This document shows, piece after piece, positions 25,780-38,575 of a stretch of DNA of 64,000 nt (position 1 is its first letter; each line of letters starts with the position of its first letter). The stretch is taken from contig LR990043.1 in NCBI GenBank assembly GCA_905147135.1, positions 19,841,584-19,905,583 on the forward strand, read 5' to 3'. The notes under the pieces are model-generated. The model was not told where the DNA came from. It did not search any database and saw nothing but the letters and a program-made list of their open reading frames with translations. This DNA is from Blastobasis lacticolella. Its lineage: Eukaryota; Arthropoda; Insecta; Lepidoptera; Blastobasidae. Position numbers and translations under genes: made by a program.

Positions 25780-26192
25780 TGTTGCAAATACCAAATACAT
25801 AGGTGAAAATGGCTGGGTAACTGCGCCGATTCCACATAGTATGTGCGACTTCTTGAAGAGTTGTAAATACATCAAACAATGCGCCGCTACTGCCCATATT
25901 TTAATAAGCAGATATAAAAATTTACAACTCTCTGTTACGCGATACCGCACCGCGCATCTATCAGCGTTTATAAACACCTTAACAACAACATTATCAGTTA
26001 ATTATAACTGTGTGATACCACGATAGACGTTCCGTTATCTTCAGAAATGAAGTAGCTCTCGAAGGAAAATTCGGAAACCTGCAAATGGCATGCCTGCTTG
26101 TCAGCTGCATGGACAACTTTTATGGTGCCCTTTTTATGATAACCCGGTGCAGTCCATTGGTAGTTTAGTGGTACGTACAGGTGAGTAAAGGG

Positions 26193-26546
26193 CATAGGCG
26201 TAGCGGGGGGGGGGGGGGGGGTTGGGGGGGGGGGTCAGGGAGTTCAACCCCCCATCTTTTCAATAAATAATTGAAAAATTTCGAGCTTCGCTGCGCTCGC
26301 TCATTTATTACATATGCACACCAATCGCGCCGCGTACTTAATTCGGATTTAAAGAGCCAATATGTAGGTATATCAAAAACTCCGAGCTCGCTACACATAC
26401 TCAGTCATTTTTGTTATATTTAGGTATCATGTTCTAACCGAATCAATGGCGCCAAAATTGGAAAAATTTCGTGCTCGCTGCGCTCGCTTATTTTTCATTT
26501 TCAGTTATTACGATTACCCCATATTTTAAACCTGGCTACGTCCGTG
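26193..26546. mobile_element. Short TIR element with 8-bp target duplication and long G run
   Basis: A 354-bp element between copies of GTAAAGGG (26,185-26,192 and 26,547-26,554). Ends are CATAGGCGTAGC on the left and CACGGACGTAGC read inward from the right, 12 nt with three mismatches. The interior has a run of about 18 G, a second G run, and three related internal motifs (GCTTCGCTGCGCTCGCTCAT near 26,285; GAGCTCGCTACACATACTCA near 26,383; GCTCGCTGCGCTCGCTTAT near 26,472). No coding capacity. The duplication length fits hAT or P-like elements; the superfamily is undecided. Confidence 0.7.
26204..26236. repeat. Poly-G tract
   Basis: An almost uninterrupted G run (about 18 G, TT, about 11 G) inside the 26.2-kb TIR element. 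Its length may be unreliable for assembly reasons, and it may form G-quadruplex DNA. Confidence 0.9.
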
Positions 26547-27197
26547 GTAAAGGGTCCTGGGATCCATTATAAGTCGCAAACGGATGACGAATTTATTTTA
26601 TGCTACGCAGTGAGAAACGACCAGACAGTCCACCTGATGGTAAGTAACTGTCACCTACATTTCTGTACAGTGTCTGACGCTTGTATTTGTACGTATGCTA
26701 TGCCATCTTCGATACAGAGAATCTTAGCGCAAGTAGCTATGAGCGTTTAACGATTATTTAATATTACCTCCGATTATTATTCTGATAAGATAAGGTCGCA
26801 ATCAACACCAAGAGTGAGGTCTATAACCTCGTAAACGATAGGGTCGGAAACGCAGTCGGCAACCTTGTCAGACTTGGGTACCTACGTCGAGATAATTAAG
26901 AGTGGGATAGTCGCCAACATGTCTCTCTAAGTCTCTACGCATTTTTATCAGGCGCCTGGGCGTCTGAGCTTATTAGAAGAAGTATGTTGTAGTATTATCA
27001 CGTATTTAATTATATATACGAGTTAGAGAACAAGACGACTGACTGAACAGTCCATTCACGACTGGACGAATCGAGTTGAATATCGCATGTTGATATCTCT
27101 GTTACGACGTAGGAAGAAGGATCCGCTTAAAAAAACTATTTATTTATTTGATTTTTCAAGACTATATAGAAAGAACTACTTTTATAAAAAGTTCCAT

Positions 27198-27224
27198 ACC
27201 GACGAAGTTGTGGACAAAAGCTAG
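27198..27224 (+). mobile_element. Helitron 3'-end fragment
   Basis: CCGACGAAGTTGTGGACAAA followed by AGCTAG and T. A terminal remnant only. Confidence 0.42.
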
Positions 27225-27304
27225 TTACGTACCTATATGGAACTTATTAGTTATAAAATAATTACAATTTAGTCTCCAACATAATGCCTAAGCTAATGAC
27301 AAAC

Positions 27305-27525
27305 ATTACGTTTTTTTATGCTACACACCTGTCCGTAAGCGGTAACCGTCGCCCATAAGATCTACGATTCGTGCATTTAGGTTACAGGAAATAAAAATGC
27401 AGAACCGCAGATGCGTTGTCACTGTAAGGATAAACACGACATGCCTCATGTCTGTAATGATGCTGACTACCTTACCTTACGTACCTATACAACTATTATT
27501 CAGTCCATACAAAACACCAGTGCGC
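27305..27525. repeat. Four-copy dispersed repeat, copy 3
   Basis: GTTTTTTTATGCTACACACC, GTAAGCGGTAACCGTCGCCC, AAATGCAGAACCGCAGATGC, GTTGTCACTGTAAGGATAAA and ATGCCTCATGTCTGTAATGA. The least diverged copy in its first half. Confidence 0.65.
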
Positions 27526-28694
27526 CCCATAATTTGTACTCCAGACCGCAATACTACGAGTTAGCTACACACAGCTAACCTGAACACCGTACATAATGAA
27601 CTTGAACGCAATAATTCAGCCGTCTGATTGGCGACGCAATGTCTGTCAAACTGTCGATTACGGATTAGCCTCGGAACTTGCAAACCGCAACAACTTCATA
27701 ACTTCATCGTAATGACCAGTTACGCCCGCGCCCGAGATCGCTTCAGCAACTATATCTCACTGGACCATCCACAATGTATGATTATAATACCCGCAAAGTG
27801 TAATTGGTGCGTTCCTCAACTCGACGAAAGTTAATATTAGTGAAGCTATATAGGCCGGCCGGGGGCTAGGCTTTCTAGGCGACTAGGAAAGCTAGAACAC
27901 GGTTTTTCCTCATCACAGTCGGTTAAGAAAGCTAAGGTGGGTCTGGGTCATTAAAATGGCGGCACAGCTTTGTGACCGCCTAATGAAGGCAAATAATGAG
28001 CTGAAAATCAGTTTTGCTGGAAAGTAATTGCATTTTGTAATTGAATAAAACCAGCTTTTGTGAGCGACTTCAGCCCTACAGATGTTCAACAAAAACCTAT
28101 CACATCGGTCTCAGACCTTGACGGTCAGATGAAGACTTGTAAGCGAATATAGTAGGTACAAATCATAAACTCACTATAATATATTAAACTCGTTAGTACT
28201 AATCTAAGCATTTTACTTGGTGGATGAACAAAACATATATCGAATCAGACCTTTTTTATTTTTATTGGCAATGGCATTTAAACAATTTTATCAGCCATCG
28301 AATCCCTATGACCTATGCCGTATTTCAATTTATTACAAGCGAATTGCGCAAAAAAAGTGCACGATCAATAACAACGACGGAGCCAGTGTTTACAACAACT
28401 TATTGGAACTTTATCCAAAAAGTCATCGGATTGTACGACAGTCAATGTTGAAACAAACATTTGGGCTCGACTCGTGACTGAGCTATCAATTTAAGTAGCC
28501 CTTTGACATTTTTAATTCCATTAGCAAAGTAGAGCCAGAGCTACCCAATGTGATCAGTTGAGTAAGGATTGCTGTTGTCTAAACAGAGGCATTGGTCAAC
28601 ACCATGCAGAGGCTCTATTTGTGCTTTGGTATTTGATACGTGACTGAGATATTCAAAAGAATTCCACACAAGGAAGAATAAACATAAAAATGCT

Positions 28695-29129
28695 CTAGAT
28701 GCTATCGATGTCGTATAAAAAGCGTAACCGAATGTTGAATATAAATCTCAATCCACAATCGATTGTTAAATTTACGCTCCCACCGTGAAATTCACACGCA
28801 AATTCTTCAACTAAGCACGATGACTTCACATTTCTTGCCTCGCAGTTTGCACCATGCAGCGGAAAAGGAACGGGGGTTGGAAATTCGAATATCCATTTGG
28901 TTCGGAAACAAAAGAGCGCAGCTGATCTGTGCCCCGACGACGGCGGCCGGAGGCGTCCGAACGAAACCGAAAGAGTTCCGAACAATATCTGACCGCTAAA
29001 AAGGCGATGTCGTGAAAGTGAGACCAGCGAGATCGCAGGCGCAGCGGTGACCCCGCCGGCGCGGGCGCACGCGGACCGCGGGCTATGGATGCGGTCGCGG
29101 GCGCCGGGAAAACGCTGGGACTGACTCAT
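28695..29129 (-). other. CpG-rich block with a 144-codon open frame (not called a gene)
   Basis: The GC-rich core at about 28,910-29,105 (CCGCCGGCGCGGGCGCACGC) sits in AT-rich flanks. The minus frame (Ser/Arg/Phe-rich) is not recognised and has no good splice sites that I could place. A regulatory island inside the putative intron is as likely as a coding exon. Confidence 0.25.
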
Positions 29130-29561
29130 GACTCATGGGAAGTTTGTTGCGGTTGTCGGTTTTATAGTGTTAATAGAATAGGGTGAAAGTAAATTGTTTT
29201 AAAGATAGAGTTTGTCGCATCACATTGTTGTAGAAAATTTAAATTTTTAGGCATATTAGTATTAGGTCTTTTTGGAAAATATATCCACATCTTCTGCTTC
29301 ATCTACTTTACGATCATAATTTAGCTATTTAACGGAAATCTAATTGGATTGTTGTTCTTTCTTATCAAACCAAATACGAAATTCAAATATTCCAAATCAA
29401 CTAGTATTGGGTGGTAACCACTCTTATTAAACCCGATGCTTTATCGGTGACTAACCCCATTCTGAACATTTATTCTTTTAAGTTTTGGTGATCATTCCGC
29501 CTATGTAACCCATTAGTGAACGAGCTTTAGGGCGGCTTGCACCAAATTCAACCTTAGATTG

Positions 29562-29645
29562 CACATGTCGTGGACGACGGTAGCCACTTTCCATCAGGTG
29601 GACCGTCTGGTCGTTTGCCTCCCCAAGCAATAAAAAAAACACAAA
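29562..29645 (+). mobile_element. LINE 3'-tail copy
   Basis: GTCGTGGACGACGGTAGCCA, CTTTCCATCAGGTGGACCGT, CTGGTCGTTTGCCTCCCCAA then GCAATAAAAAAAACAC: the complete terminal module with A-rich tail. Confidence 0.62.
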
Positions 29646-32600
29646 ATTACTTTAAACGTCATTCTTAAATGTGTTTAAGAATTTGGCGCAAGACAAGCTA
29701 AATGCATGAATGCGAGCATTAATATATTTAGGTATTATCTACTTTATGAGCACCGCGAAGATAGATAGTTGATACAGTCCCGGCCAATGTGGACAATTCA
29801 CACCGAGCGACTCCTTAAACAGCCGTTTAGAAAGCTGCGTTTTATTATCACGCGAGACGCCTCCCATTGTGCAGGTCAACAGTTCACGGAATTTCGCGCT
29901 TCCGTGCTTGACACGCATCACAGGCAAACAGTACCCGCGCAGAATCTCACAAAAGCGCATATTAAGCCGCGCCATACAGCACTCGCCTCTAGAAAGTTAG
30001 ACTAGTTAATCATACGGAGTATACAATTTCACCTATTAAGACGAAATGCTCTCTTCCGAAGGTCGTAATTTCGAAGCGATAAGTCCGAGCCGCGGCGAGT
30101 ATGAACAATGGCTCGCGGAGAGAAAAAAATGACGTGTAATTTAGGAGGCATTTGCGGTGGACGAGATTGCTTTCGATGGACGGAGAAGGTAGCGGCACGG
30201 GCGAAATGTGCACTCGACGGAAAAGCATCTCGCGTCCAACTAATTTATAAGTAACTTGGACCACAAAACAATAATACCTTGGATGTAGAGTCACTTTCAT
30301 TTTAGTTTGGAACCTCAATCGTTCTAAGCCTCCATTACAATAGAGCTTTCAACATTCTCGATTACTTTATGTTGCCAATAAGTATTTCCCCGTAAATCCA
30401 TAAATTGAACGTCCCGACAAGGTTTTGTATTGGCAAGCTCAGGCTAAACTCAGACTAGCCCAGACTAAAGCAATACTGAAACTAGATATCGACGTTTCTA
30501 ATACATTTCACACCATCGCCAAACCACTCTAAAAAGAAAACTCCTCAGGCCCACAATCGAGACCCTAATTTATGATCATGAGCGCGCGGTTGAAAGTGTC
30601 AACAGTCCTGCGTCAACACGAGCGCAAACGTCTCCCGAGGCAGACATCAAACAAAACCCACTTCCATGTTTGCCGTACCAGCATAATAAACTTAATTATA
30701 CCGTCACTTAGCGAGAGAAACGATGGAACCCTCAGCTCAGCTGTCAAGGAAAGCAACAAGTCAGTTAGTTTAATTGAAAGCCGTCCTAAATACGAGCCGC
30801 ATTGCGATTCCTTCCATTTTAATAAAGCGAAAACGTCTTTGAGCGCTTGTAATTAGTGTTTTCGTAGACTATACAGCAAAACTGGTACTCACAATCAACA
30901 GTACTATTGTATAAGGAGAAAATATTCATGACGTTACCATATGCCGAAGAAAGCTCTGCGCCAATCATTTTCACTCGGATCAGTGCCTCAATGTTAATGA
31001 TTGTTGTGAAAAGGAAAATAGGCAGATACCTATTAATTAAACAGTTGTAACAGTTACCACCATATTTCAAGATATATCTAAGTAATCGGATACTGAGTCT
31101 AAATATGTTTCTAAAGTTACTTTTACGGAGCTTGGATTCAAAATTCACCAAAGGTAGTGCACCTAGAAACTGAAAGTATACGCAAATACAATAAGTCAGA
31201 AAGTATGCATAAAAAAAACTATTTCTGAACGGCCGCTAAACGCTGTTTTGTATGGTTTGACACGACCTACAAAGCATTAGCGAGCATCTGCGAACAGAGA
31301 GGATAAACCGTGAAATATTTCTCAAAAAATATTTGAGAGATGAAAGTACTACATCTCACAGTTACAAAAAATGTATTACCTCTTAGGTAATCTGTACAAC
31401 CAAAAACGCAAATACATCATGCTTAAATACCTATAAAAATAAGAAAGCTTATACGTTATAAAGTAATAAAACAACCGCCATCATAACGCACCTATCTAAA
31501 TCGAATATGTCGACCATAAAGGAACTGAATGTAATCTGTGAAGCTAATATTAGCGAGACGAATGCGCTTTGTTGTCTTTAGTTACGTCGGGAACAATAAT
31601 CATAAAGCAAGACAATAATTGTTTCAATAAACCCGAGTTGAAAAGAGGAAATCGAAAGTGTTAATACGCTCGTTATGGTAGCAAGTTTATTTGGTCATTA
31701 AGATTGTTAACGATGTGCACGTCACTCATTTCATGTCGCGTCATTTTGTTTTGAACATCGGCGTTTTTAACGGCCTCATCAGATCCTGCTCAAAAAGTAT
31801 GCAAATATTTTGAATCCCCTACCTTATTTATAAACTGGATCATGAATTTACGAATAGTGCATCCGCTTTTGTTTAATGTTTTTGTTGGCGAACAGATTCT
31901 TGAAGAGATAAACTGGAGGTATTGGATATTGGAAATCGCAATCATTGCTTATATTATGATTGACTATCAATCACACTTCTAGTTAACTTAAACTATTATT
32001 AATACTACCATGAGCTGTTCCGGACCAACCACAATAGGAATCTGATCAGAATTGTTAAAAAAGGTCGTAAATAGAGCATCAGAAGCGACAATGTAGTGTG
32101 TACCTCGATTCTACGCTCATAAGCTGATAAATTTAAATACAGTAGGTGAACAAACCTGTAACAATAATGGATCGGCGGCAGACACCGGCACCCCATGGGA
32201 ACTTTCGCACACAAGGGCGTTCCGCGTCGAAGCGCGCGACCCACGACGCAGTTATTAACCCACCAAGTGACCGTGAAGGTAAAGAGGGCGAAGAAATGGG
32301 AATACGTGAACCTGAACAGTAACATATTCTAATTCCAGGTACGATACAAATACCATAAACACGGAACACATAAAGAATCCCACATCGGAGCACATGTCAG
32401 GTGGTAGGACTCTGTCAAGGCTAAAGAGTCCGCCTGGGTGACTATCACCGCCTTTTCTATTTCTGCCGCCAAGCAACAATCCTTGCATTGTTGTGTTCTG
32501 GTTTGAATGATAATGAAGGTAGCTAGCGCAATAACAGGCATGAGGCATTTAATCTTAGTCCTTACAGTGACAACGTACCTGCGGTTCTGCATCTTTATTA

Positions 32601-35600
32601 CCTGCAAACTAAATGCATGAATCGTAGATGTTATGTGCTTGCCATCATGTGGGCTGTCTGCACATTTGTCACTCAGCGGCATAAAAAAGCTACATAATCT
32701 AATAGGTAATCTAGGAAGGTGAACTATAAAACCAATCACGATACCGCTATAATTAAATGGTTTCTTCTTCATTACAGAGGACTTGGCAAGAATTCCAAGA
32801 CTTGAATTGTTACGGGCTATAATAACTTGACTTTTTCATTTTCATTTCAACGCCAACAATAAATTAAAGTTTTGGAGAGTAGAAAATTACAGAGAAAAGT
32901 GGAATACTGTGTGTAGTATCACGCGACTCCAGTGAAATCACGCGACCGATAATTACTAAAGCAAAACTTTGCCGCAACGCGAAAGCCACCACGCTTTCCG
33001 TGAACCAAACGATTCGCGCATAAGAAACAATAATAGATTTAAGAAATTGGGACACCGCAATATAAGAAATAGAAATTCGCAAACTATTAAAACTGCCACA
33101 TACCGGCGAGTGCAATAATAAATTTGAAAGTGGCCTCACAAACGACATTGGAAACGATAGAAATAAGAAAACAACAATCCAAGTGTAAAGCTTGCACGAG
33201 AAACGGGAAGTGCGAAAGAAATGCGCAAGCAATTACAAGACGCAGAGCAAAAGTCACCAAGTGCAAGCCGTCAAAGCCGTAGAGGTGTCTCTTAATGCGT
33301 CGCTAAGGAATTCCACAGAACAGTGTCAAGTGGCGTGGTGAAGACCGTGAGAGCAACGCGCCACGTGTGGGTGACTAACAAAACGCAGTGATTAACGCGA
33401 TAATGTCCGCTATTTATTTAAACTGTTTGGCGTAAGTGAAAATTGATGGTCGTTCTAAAATCGGTCAGTGGGCTCCATTTCATTTTCGTTTGTGACATTG
33501 CGCCGTTGAGTGGGTCATCGATCATACCATGCACCCTACTAATAAGACTATTGTGGCGACTTAAGCAAGAAGTATTTTAGACAACAAATCAAATTGTCAT
33601 GGACGTAAACAAATAGGATCCAACGTCCATCTACGTAGTCTTAAGCACGACCTTTCGCACAGACGCGAGCAAATGTTCAATTTTGTAAGACATCGCGGCT
33701 AATGAATTCTTGACGACCCCCATGTTACTGCAACTGGTATCTGTAACTGAGATCTAATCGACCCGAGCATGCTGTAACAAGCTGCGTCGTGTTGGGGAAA
33801 TGGAAACGTGTTCGGAGTTGACGCTCGCACCGTATGCGCTAACAAGAATCTTGGGTTAACGGAGGCCCGACTAGCTACGAGTGGTTTAAGTTATATTTGT
33901 ATGTATGGAAAGCTCAATTGCGAGTGGTTATCAGGCCTCAAAAGCAATTTTACTAAAAGATATGCAGGCAATATATGTATGTATTTTAGGAAGCGTTGGA
34001 TCTCGAGAAAAATTTGGATTTATAGAGTGTCCCAAATTTACCCAAAGCAACACATTAAAGATTCTGTGTCTTCTATCAAAATACTACAATTTCTAAAAAA
34101 CATCAGCAACTTGCCCAAAGAGGCTTAATTCCTTCAAAATAATGACGGTTCCAAACACCGTTCTCAGCGCAGGAAGGCCGGTTATTACAGTGCCCGGCAT
34201 TGACATTGAAAACTCTGCTATTACAGCAGCGGTAGTTTCGTAATTACTAGCTGTCATCAGCGCTGAGCTCTTTGACAGCTCCATTGTACAGATAAAAAAG
34301 TGTTTAGTGAAGTTTTCGTGGATGAGCGACTGTTTTTAATGTTCCGCCAGCCATTAGGGGCATGCGATTTGTAGCTAGCGGCTTTCGGAATCAGTGTCAC
34401 ACGAGATGACCCACATATTTTCGACGTTATTATGACGTGAATTGTCAAATAATAATCGTAATTAACACGCAATGTTAACACAACATGTGGAACGCGACAT
34501 CGCGAACAAGCACCTACAATTGCATTGTGTTTCTTTAAAAATACCTTGTAAAGTTGAACCGCTAACATGAGACTGATTAGCATACCCACCTAATCGTACT
34601 TCTTTCTTCCAAAAGCGTACCTTGATGTAAACCTACATTGCTAGAGTATCACAAAATTCAACATTAATCAGAGAATTGGCGAGACAATTATTCACTTTAG
34701 GCAGAAAAGCCGCTCAGCGACAGCACCTATAATTCACATGAAACCGCTCCGGTGATAAATTAAGAGCAACAATCAACTCCCGATTAAGAGTGGAAAAAGT
34801 CACGCAATTTATATCAACAGTTACAATTTCACCTGGCGACTCGTTGCCAAGGGCCGGCCCGGTGCCGATGCAGCAGAGACAAAGCCGGGTACCGTTACCC
34901 TCCACTCGAACCAGAGCCATTGGAAAGCAACACAAGTGGAACAAGATTCATCTGGCGCTAATTGAGGCTATCCGTCATTCGGCGATGAATCCGATGAAAC
35001 CCTCATTATTGTACCCAATAATGGCCGTAAAGAAAAACTTGTGAACATGAATGAGTTTCGTGATCGACGATTCTGTTTAGAGCGTCACCGTCAATAGCGG
35101 CTTCATTGGAAACGTGGCCGGCGAACAGAGGTGCAGTGCGGTTGAATGCGGTGAAAGAAGGCGAAAATGAAGTAGCTTTAACTCACGACGCGACGTTTTA
35201 ATGCGCGAATCATAATAAAGTAAACATTAATGCGTTAACCAAATATAACATAATTACATCGATGCGGTAAAGGAATGTACAACTGTTGGAACATAGTAGA
35301 TACCTAATCCTATTGTAAATCAGGAGCATGATCCCAAAACGTCGCGTCGATAGAAATTATACCGTGGCTCACCAGAAAAAAAACTAAACCAGACAATGGT
35401 CAACTGGTGCGCTCTTTAAACAAGACGCCATCAAAATTTCACGGGCGATTTGAGACGTGACAAAAAGCGGCGGCCGCCCGCTTATGATGTGACCACATCG
35501 GAACTAAGAGCTTGATATTAAAGCGATAGTCAATAATAGAATCGATAATAAATTTACAGATCTGGATCTTGTGAAGGCACCAACAATAAGAAGAGAAATG

Positions 35601-36944
35601 AGGCTAATGAAAAGCCGTCACTACGATTTAGACATCAATACAATAGAAAGTAAAATGTATTAATACATTTCGTTCTAAAAACTACGGACAGATGTAATCA
35701 CTTCACCGATTTGCCCTGTCGTGTCAATGTAGATTTATGTATCTATAGATAAAGTAATGAATGATGTATATTTGATAAAGTGTTATATGTGTTTATATAA
35801 GGTTCCTTTTTGCAAAAGTGAATTGTTGGAACCACCTGTTCATACATAAAAGGGAGGCTAACAAACGTTACGCAAGACGAAGCAAGAAGGGCAACGTCTC
35901 GCCGGGATTACCTTAAGATCCAATGACGTAACGGTCACAGACCGGACTAATCAAGCAATGGTGACACTTACTTAGGAAGGACTGACAGGTCCAAAATATA
36001 ATCATAAAAAATTACTTTGTGATTTCACAATACATCACAAGCGTGAAAAGGAAGCCAATAGCAGTGAAGACATTCTCACATAGAAAGTCGTGGATGTATG
36101 TATCAAATATAAAACACAATAACACAGTAATAACAAATAAAATTGCGAATGGCATTCGTATTTAATTTGGGAGGTCATAAGAATCAGCGAGTTAAAATGG
36201 TTGACTTATCGCCTACGCGGATTAAACGAAACAATCGAATGAGGTAACTCCGATTATCGTTCATTGATCTTGATTGGACAAACTTCAACAAACACCAGGA
36301 TTATCATGAACGCTTTATTTTTGGAACAAGGAAAAAGGAATGTCAAGCAATGCATAGCAATAAATTGACAATGCTAAGGTGCACTGCACTGCACTTTGAA
36401 GCTAACATTATTCAATCATTAATTCTTCGCACACGCGTGTCAAATCATTTACCACCCGTGCAAAGCATTTGGTAATAATCGGATAATGAATCCGTAACGT
36501 TAAACTGATTATGTAACCCAAGGTTAACGACTGTTCACATGAGCAACCCCTCAAGGACCGGTGTTTCGTAGAGACTGGACTTCCTCACCTCCCTCATTTA
36601 TTGCTGGCGATGGACTCCGAGGGGAATGTGTCTCTTAAGCAATGACCAGAAACTACCGGTTGCCGGTTGCGTACACAATATTTAATTGCTTCTCCTCCCA
36701 CGTGCTTAAGGCGCTTTATTCAGCTGCTAACGACAGTTTTGCCTGACATTGACATTATAATGAATGACTCGATCAGCTGAGTCACTAGACTCAGTATGCT
36801 GATGAGGATGCATAATATGGAAATTTTTTGCTCTCGAAATGTAATCGTCGATGTGATTTGCGATTATGCTGGCGGTAGCTGGAGTAAATAAATGACATGA
36901 CATGACAACGGACGGCACGGCGTAACCGTCATTCAATTGAAGGA
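29646..36944. other. No gene seen; one dispersed repeat
   Basis: Contains the inverted repeat-family copy at 32.4-32.7 kb. The open frames at 32,864-33,232, 33,808-34,128 and 34,714-35,044 were inspected and show no family motif. Confidence 0.45.
32385..32690. repeat. Four-copy dispersed repeat, copy 4 (inverted)
   Basis: The complement carries CTTTTTTATGCCGCTGAGTG, GATGCAGAACCGCAGGTACG, TTGTCACTGTAAGGACTAAG, GCCTCATGCCTGTTATTGCG and CTTGACAGAGTCCTACCACC. The most complete copy, about 305 bp; a 147-codon frame running through it is accidental. Confidence 0.68.
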
Positions 36945-36982
36945 GTTTCTTTATACTGATGCAAGCGCTGGTATAAAGAAAC
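36945..36982. repeat. 12-bp inverted repeat
   Basis: GTTTCTTTATAC and GTATAAAGAAAC around a 14-nt loop. Confidence 0.85.
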
Positions 36983-37382
36983 CCAAAATTATATTTACAA
37001 AAATACTTTAACTTTCACACCATTGCAACTGTCAGTTTATTTATGGCCCGCTTTTGTGTGCAAGGCTACGCGTACAAGGTCGTGTAATTATATGGTGGTG
37101 ATGAAAACAACTCGCTGTAAAGAAAGTTAAGTAGGTGCTTACCCACTACGGACGCAGCAATAGCAACTTAAACTTAGTGACACAACTTTCAACGTAAGAA
37201 AAGGTTTGTAGCTCTATGACTCTGTATGATACCTTCTTTTAATGTTCCTATTCATGTTTAAGTCATCCAAAATCATATTTGACGTTTTTACGCTTAAAGC
37301 GCTGAACAGATTTAGATAAAATAAATCAGATGGCAACCTAGGGAAAGACATAGAATACTGTTAATCTCATTACCAAAGTTTA

Positions 37383-37410
37383 CGCGAACCAAGTTGCGAA
37401 CAAAGACTAG
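37383..37410 (+). mobile_element. Helitron 3'-end fragment (diverged)
   Basis: CGCGAACCAAGTTGCGAACA then AAGACTAG before T. It resembles the terminal GCGGACGAAGTCGCGGGC block of the other copies with several changes. Confidence 0.35.
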
Positions 37411-38394
37411 TACATTAAAATATAAATAAACTACAGCGAATTCTTTTCGCCAAAGAGCACCAAGCTCGAAAACTTGAAGATTTAAAGCCTAATCAAAATA
37501 TCGATCAAGTTCATACAAAGTAACACGAAGGTACCAAGCCAGCTATCCAATGAGGCGATATCCCACACGGTATCGTATCGATATTATGTCTGAGGACACG
37601 ATACGCGCGTCCTTGCGGTTTGGGCGCCGTCAACGGCGGTCCGCTTCACGTTTCGTCTCATGTGCCACTATAACTGCGTAGCCTGTACTCGTAACTATTA
37701 GTATTAATATTATATTATCTGTGTCGTAACGAAAATATAGTTATCCAACAGAGGTTGATATAGGTATCTAACCGGAGGTAGGTCGAACACTCTTGAAGAC
37801 AACTATTTGGGTCCCATGACTGTATTAATTCCAGATAATTTTGGTTTGATTGTGGGTTTAATGTAGGCTTGAATTACATTTTATTATTGTGGCTCCTTTT
37901 TTTTCAGCAAAAGTGACCTCAGTTGGTTTTATGGTGGTGAAATATTGGAGTGTTCGTTTAAAAATTAATTTGCAGTGTTGAGGTTTCACCCAATACTGAA
38001 ACTAATAGATTCTAAAAATGTTCCAAATTAAATATGTCTCAATATGACTTACGTAATTACATATATTTTGTTCTTGAACAAATCATATTGGATAAAAAAT
38101 AATAAACGAATAAATTACCGACCTCACAGAAATAATTAACAAACCAATCTTAACCCTTAACTAATTAAAATTAAATATCATAAACATTAAAATTACATAA
38201 TTTAACGACCATCTCGAAAGAGGCGCCGCGATCTCTCCCATGGATAGCAAATTAATTAGGTACTTAAATACTTATCAAACAGCAGTTGCTTCCCAAAATG
38301 TAGAGATCAAGCTGTGAACGGAACATTACGTCATAATGTAACGATGGTATCAATATAATTAAATAAAGTACTACAGATAATGGGTTCAAATTAC

Positions 38395-38575
38395 GACTCG
38401 GTAAGCGTAGTGAGGGAGCGCCCTTTGGCCTGATGGAGTAACGATTTGCGAAAAGCTGCTGGTGAATGCTGGATGCGGCAAGCCGAGGACAGGGTACATT
38501 GGCGCTCATTGGGGGAGGCCTATGTCCAGCAGTAGACTAGTATAGGCTGATGATGATGATGAAGATGATGGCTAC
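38395..38575 (+). mobile_element. LINE ORF2 end and 3' tail with GAT repeats
   Basis: The last codons read DLRKAAGECWMRQAEDRVHW then RSLGEAYVQQ and a TAG, followed by the tail TAGGCTGATGATGATGATG. This is the widespread lepidopteran GGGGGAGGCCTATGTCCAGC motif in its coding context. At least one frameshift precedes it. 5'-truncated. Confidence 0.75.
38547..38569. repeat. GAT microsatellite
   Basis: GATGATGATGATGAAGATGA at the 3' tip of the LINE tail; this trinucleotide tail is part of the element. Confidence 0.85.

Noticed and set aside
32329..32772. 147-codon minus-strand open frame
   Set aside because: It runs through the inverted copy of a four-copy non-coding repeat, and the other copies do not keep the frame open.
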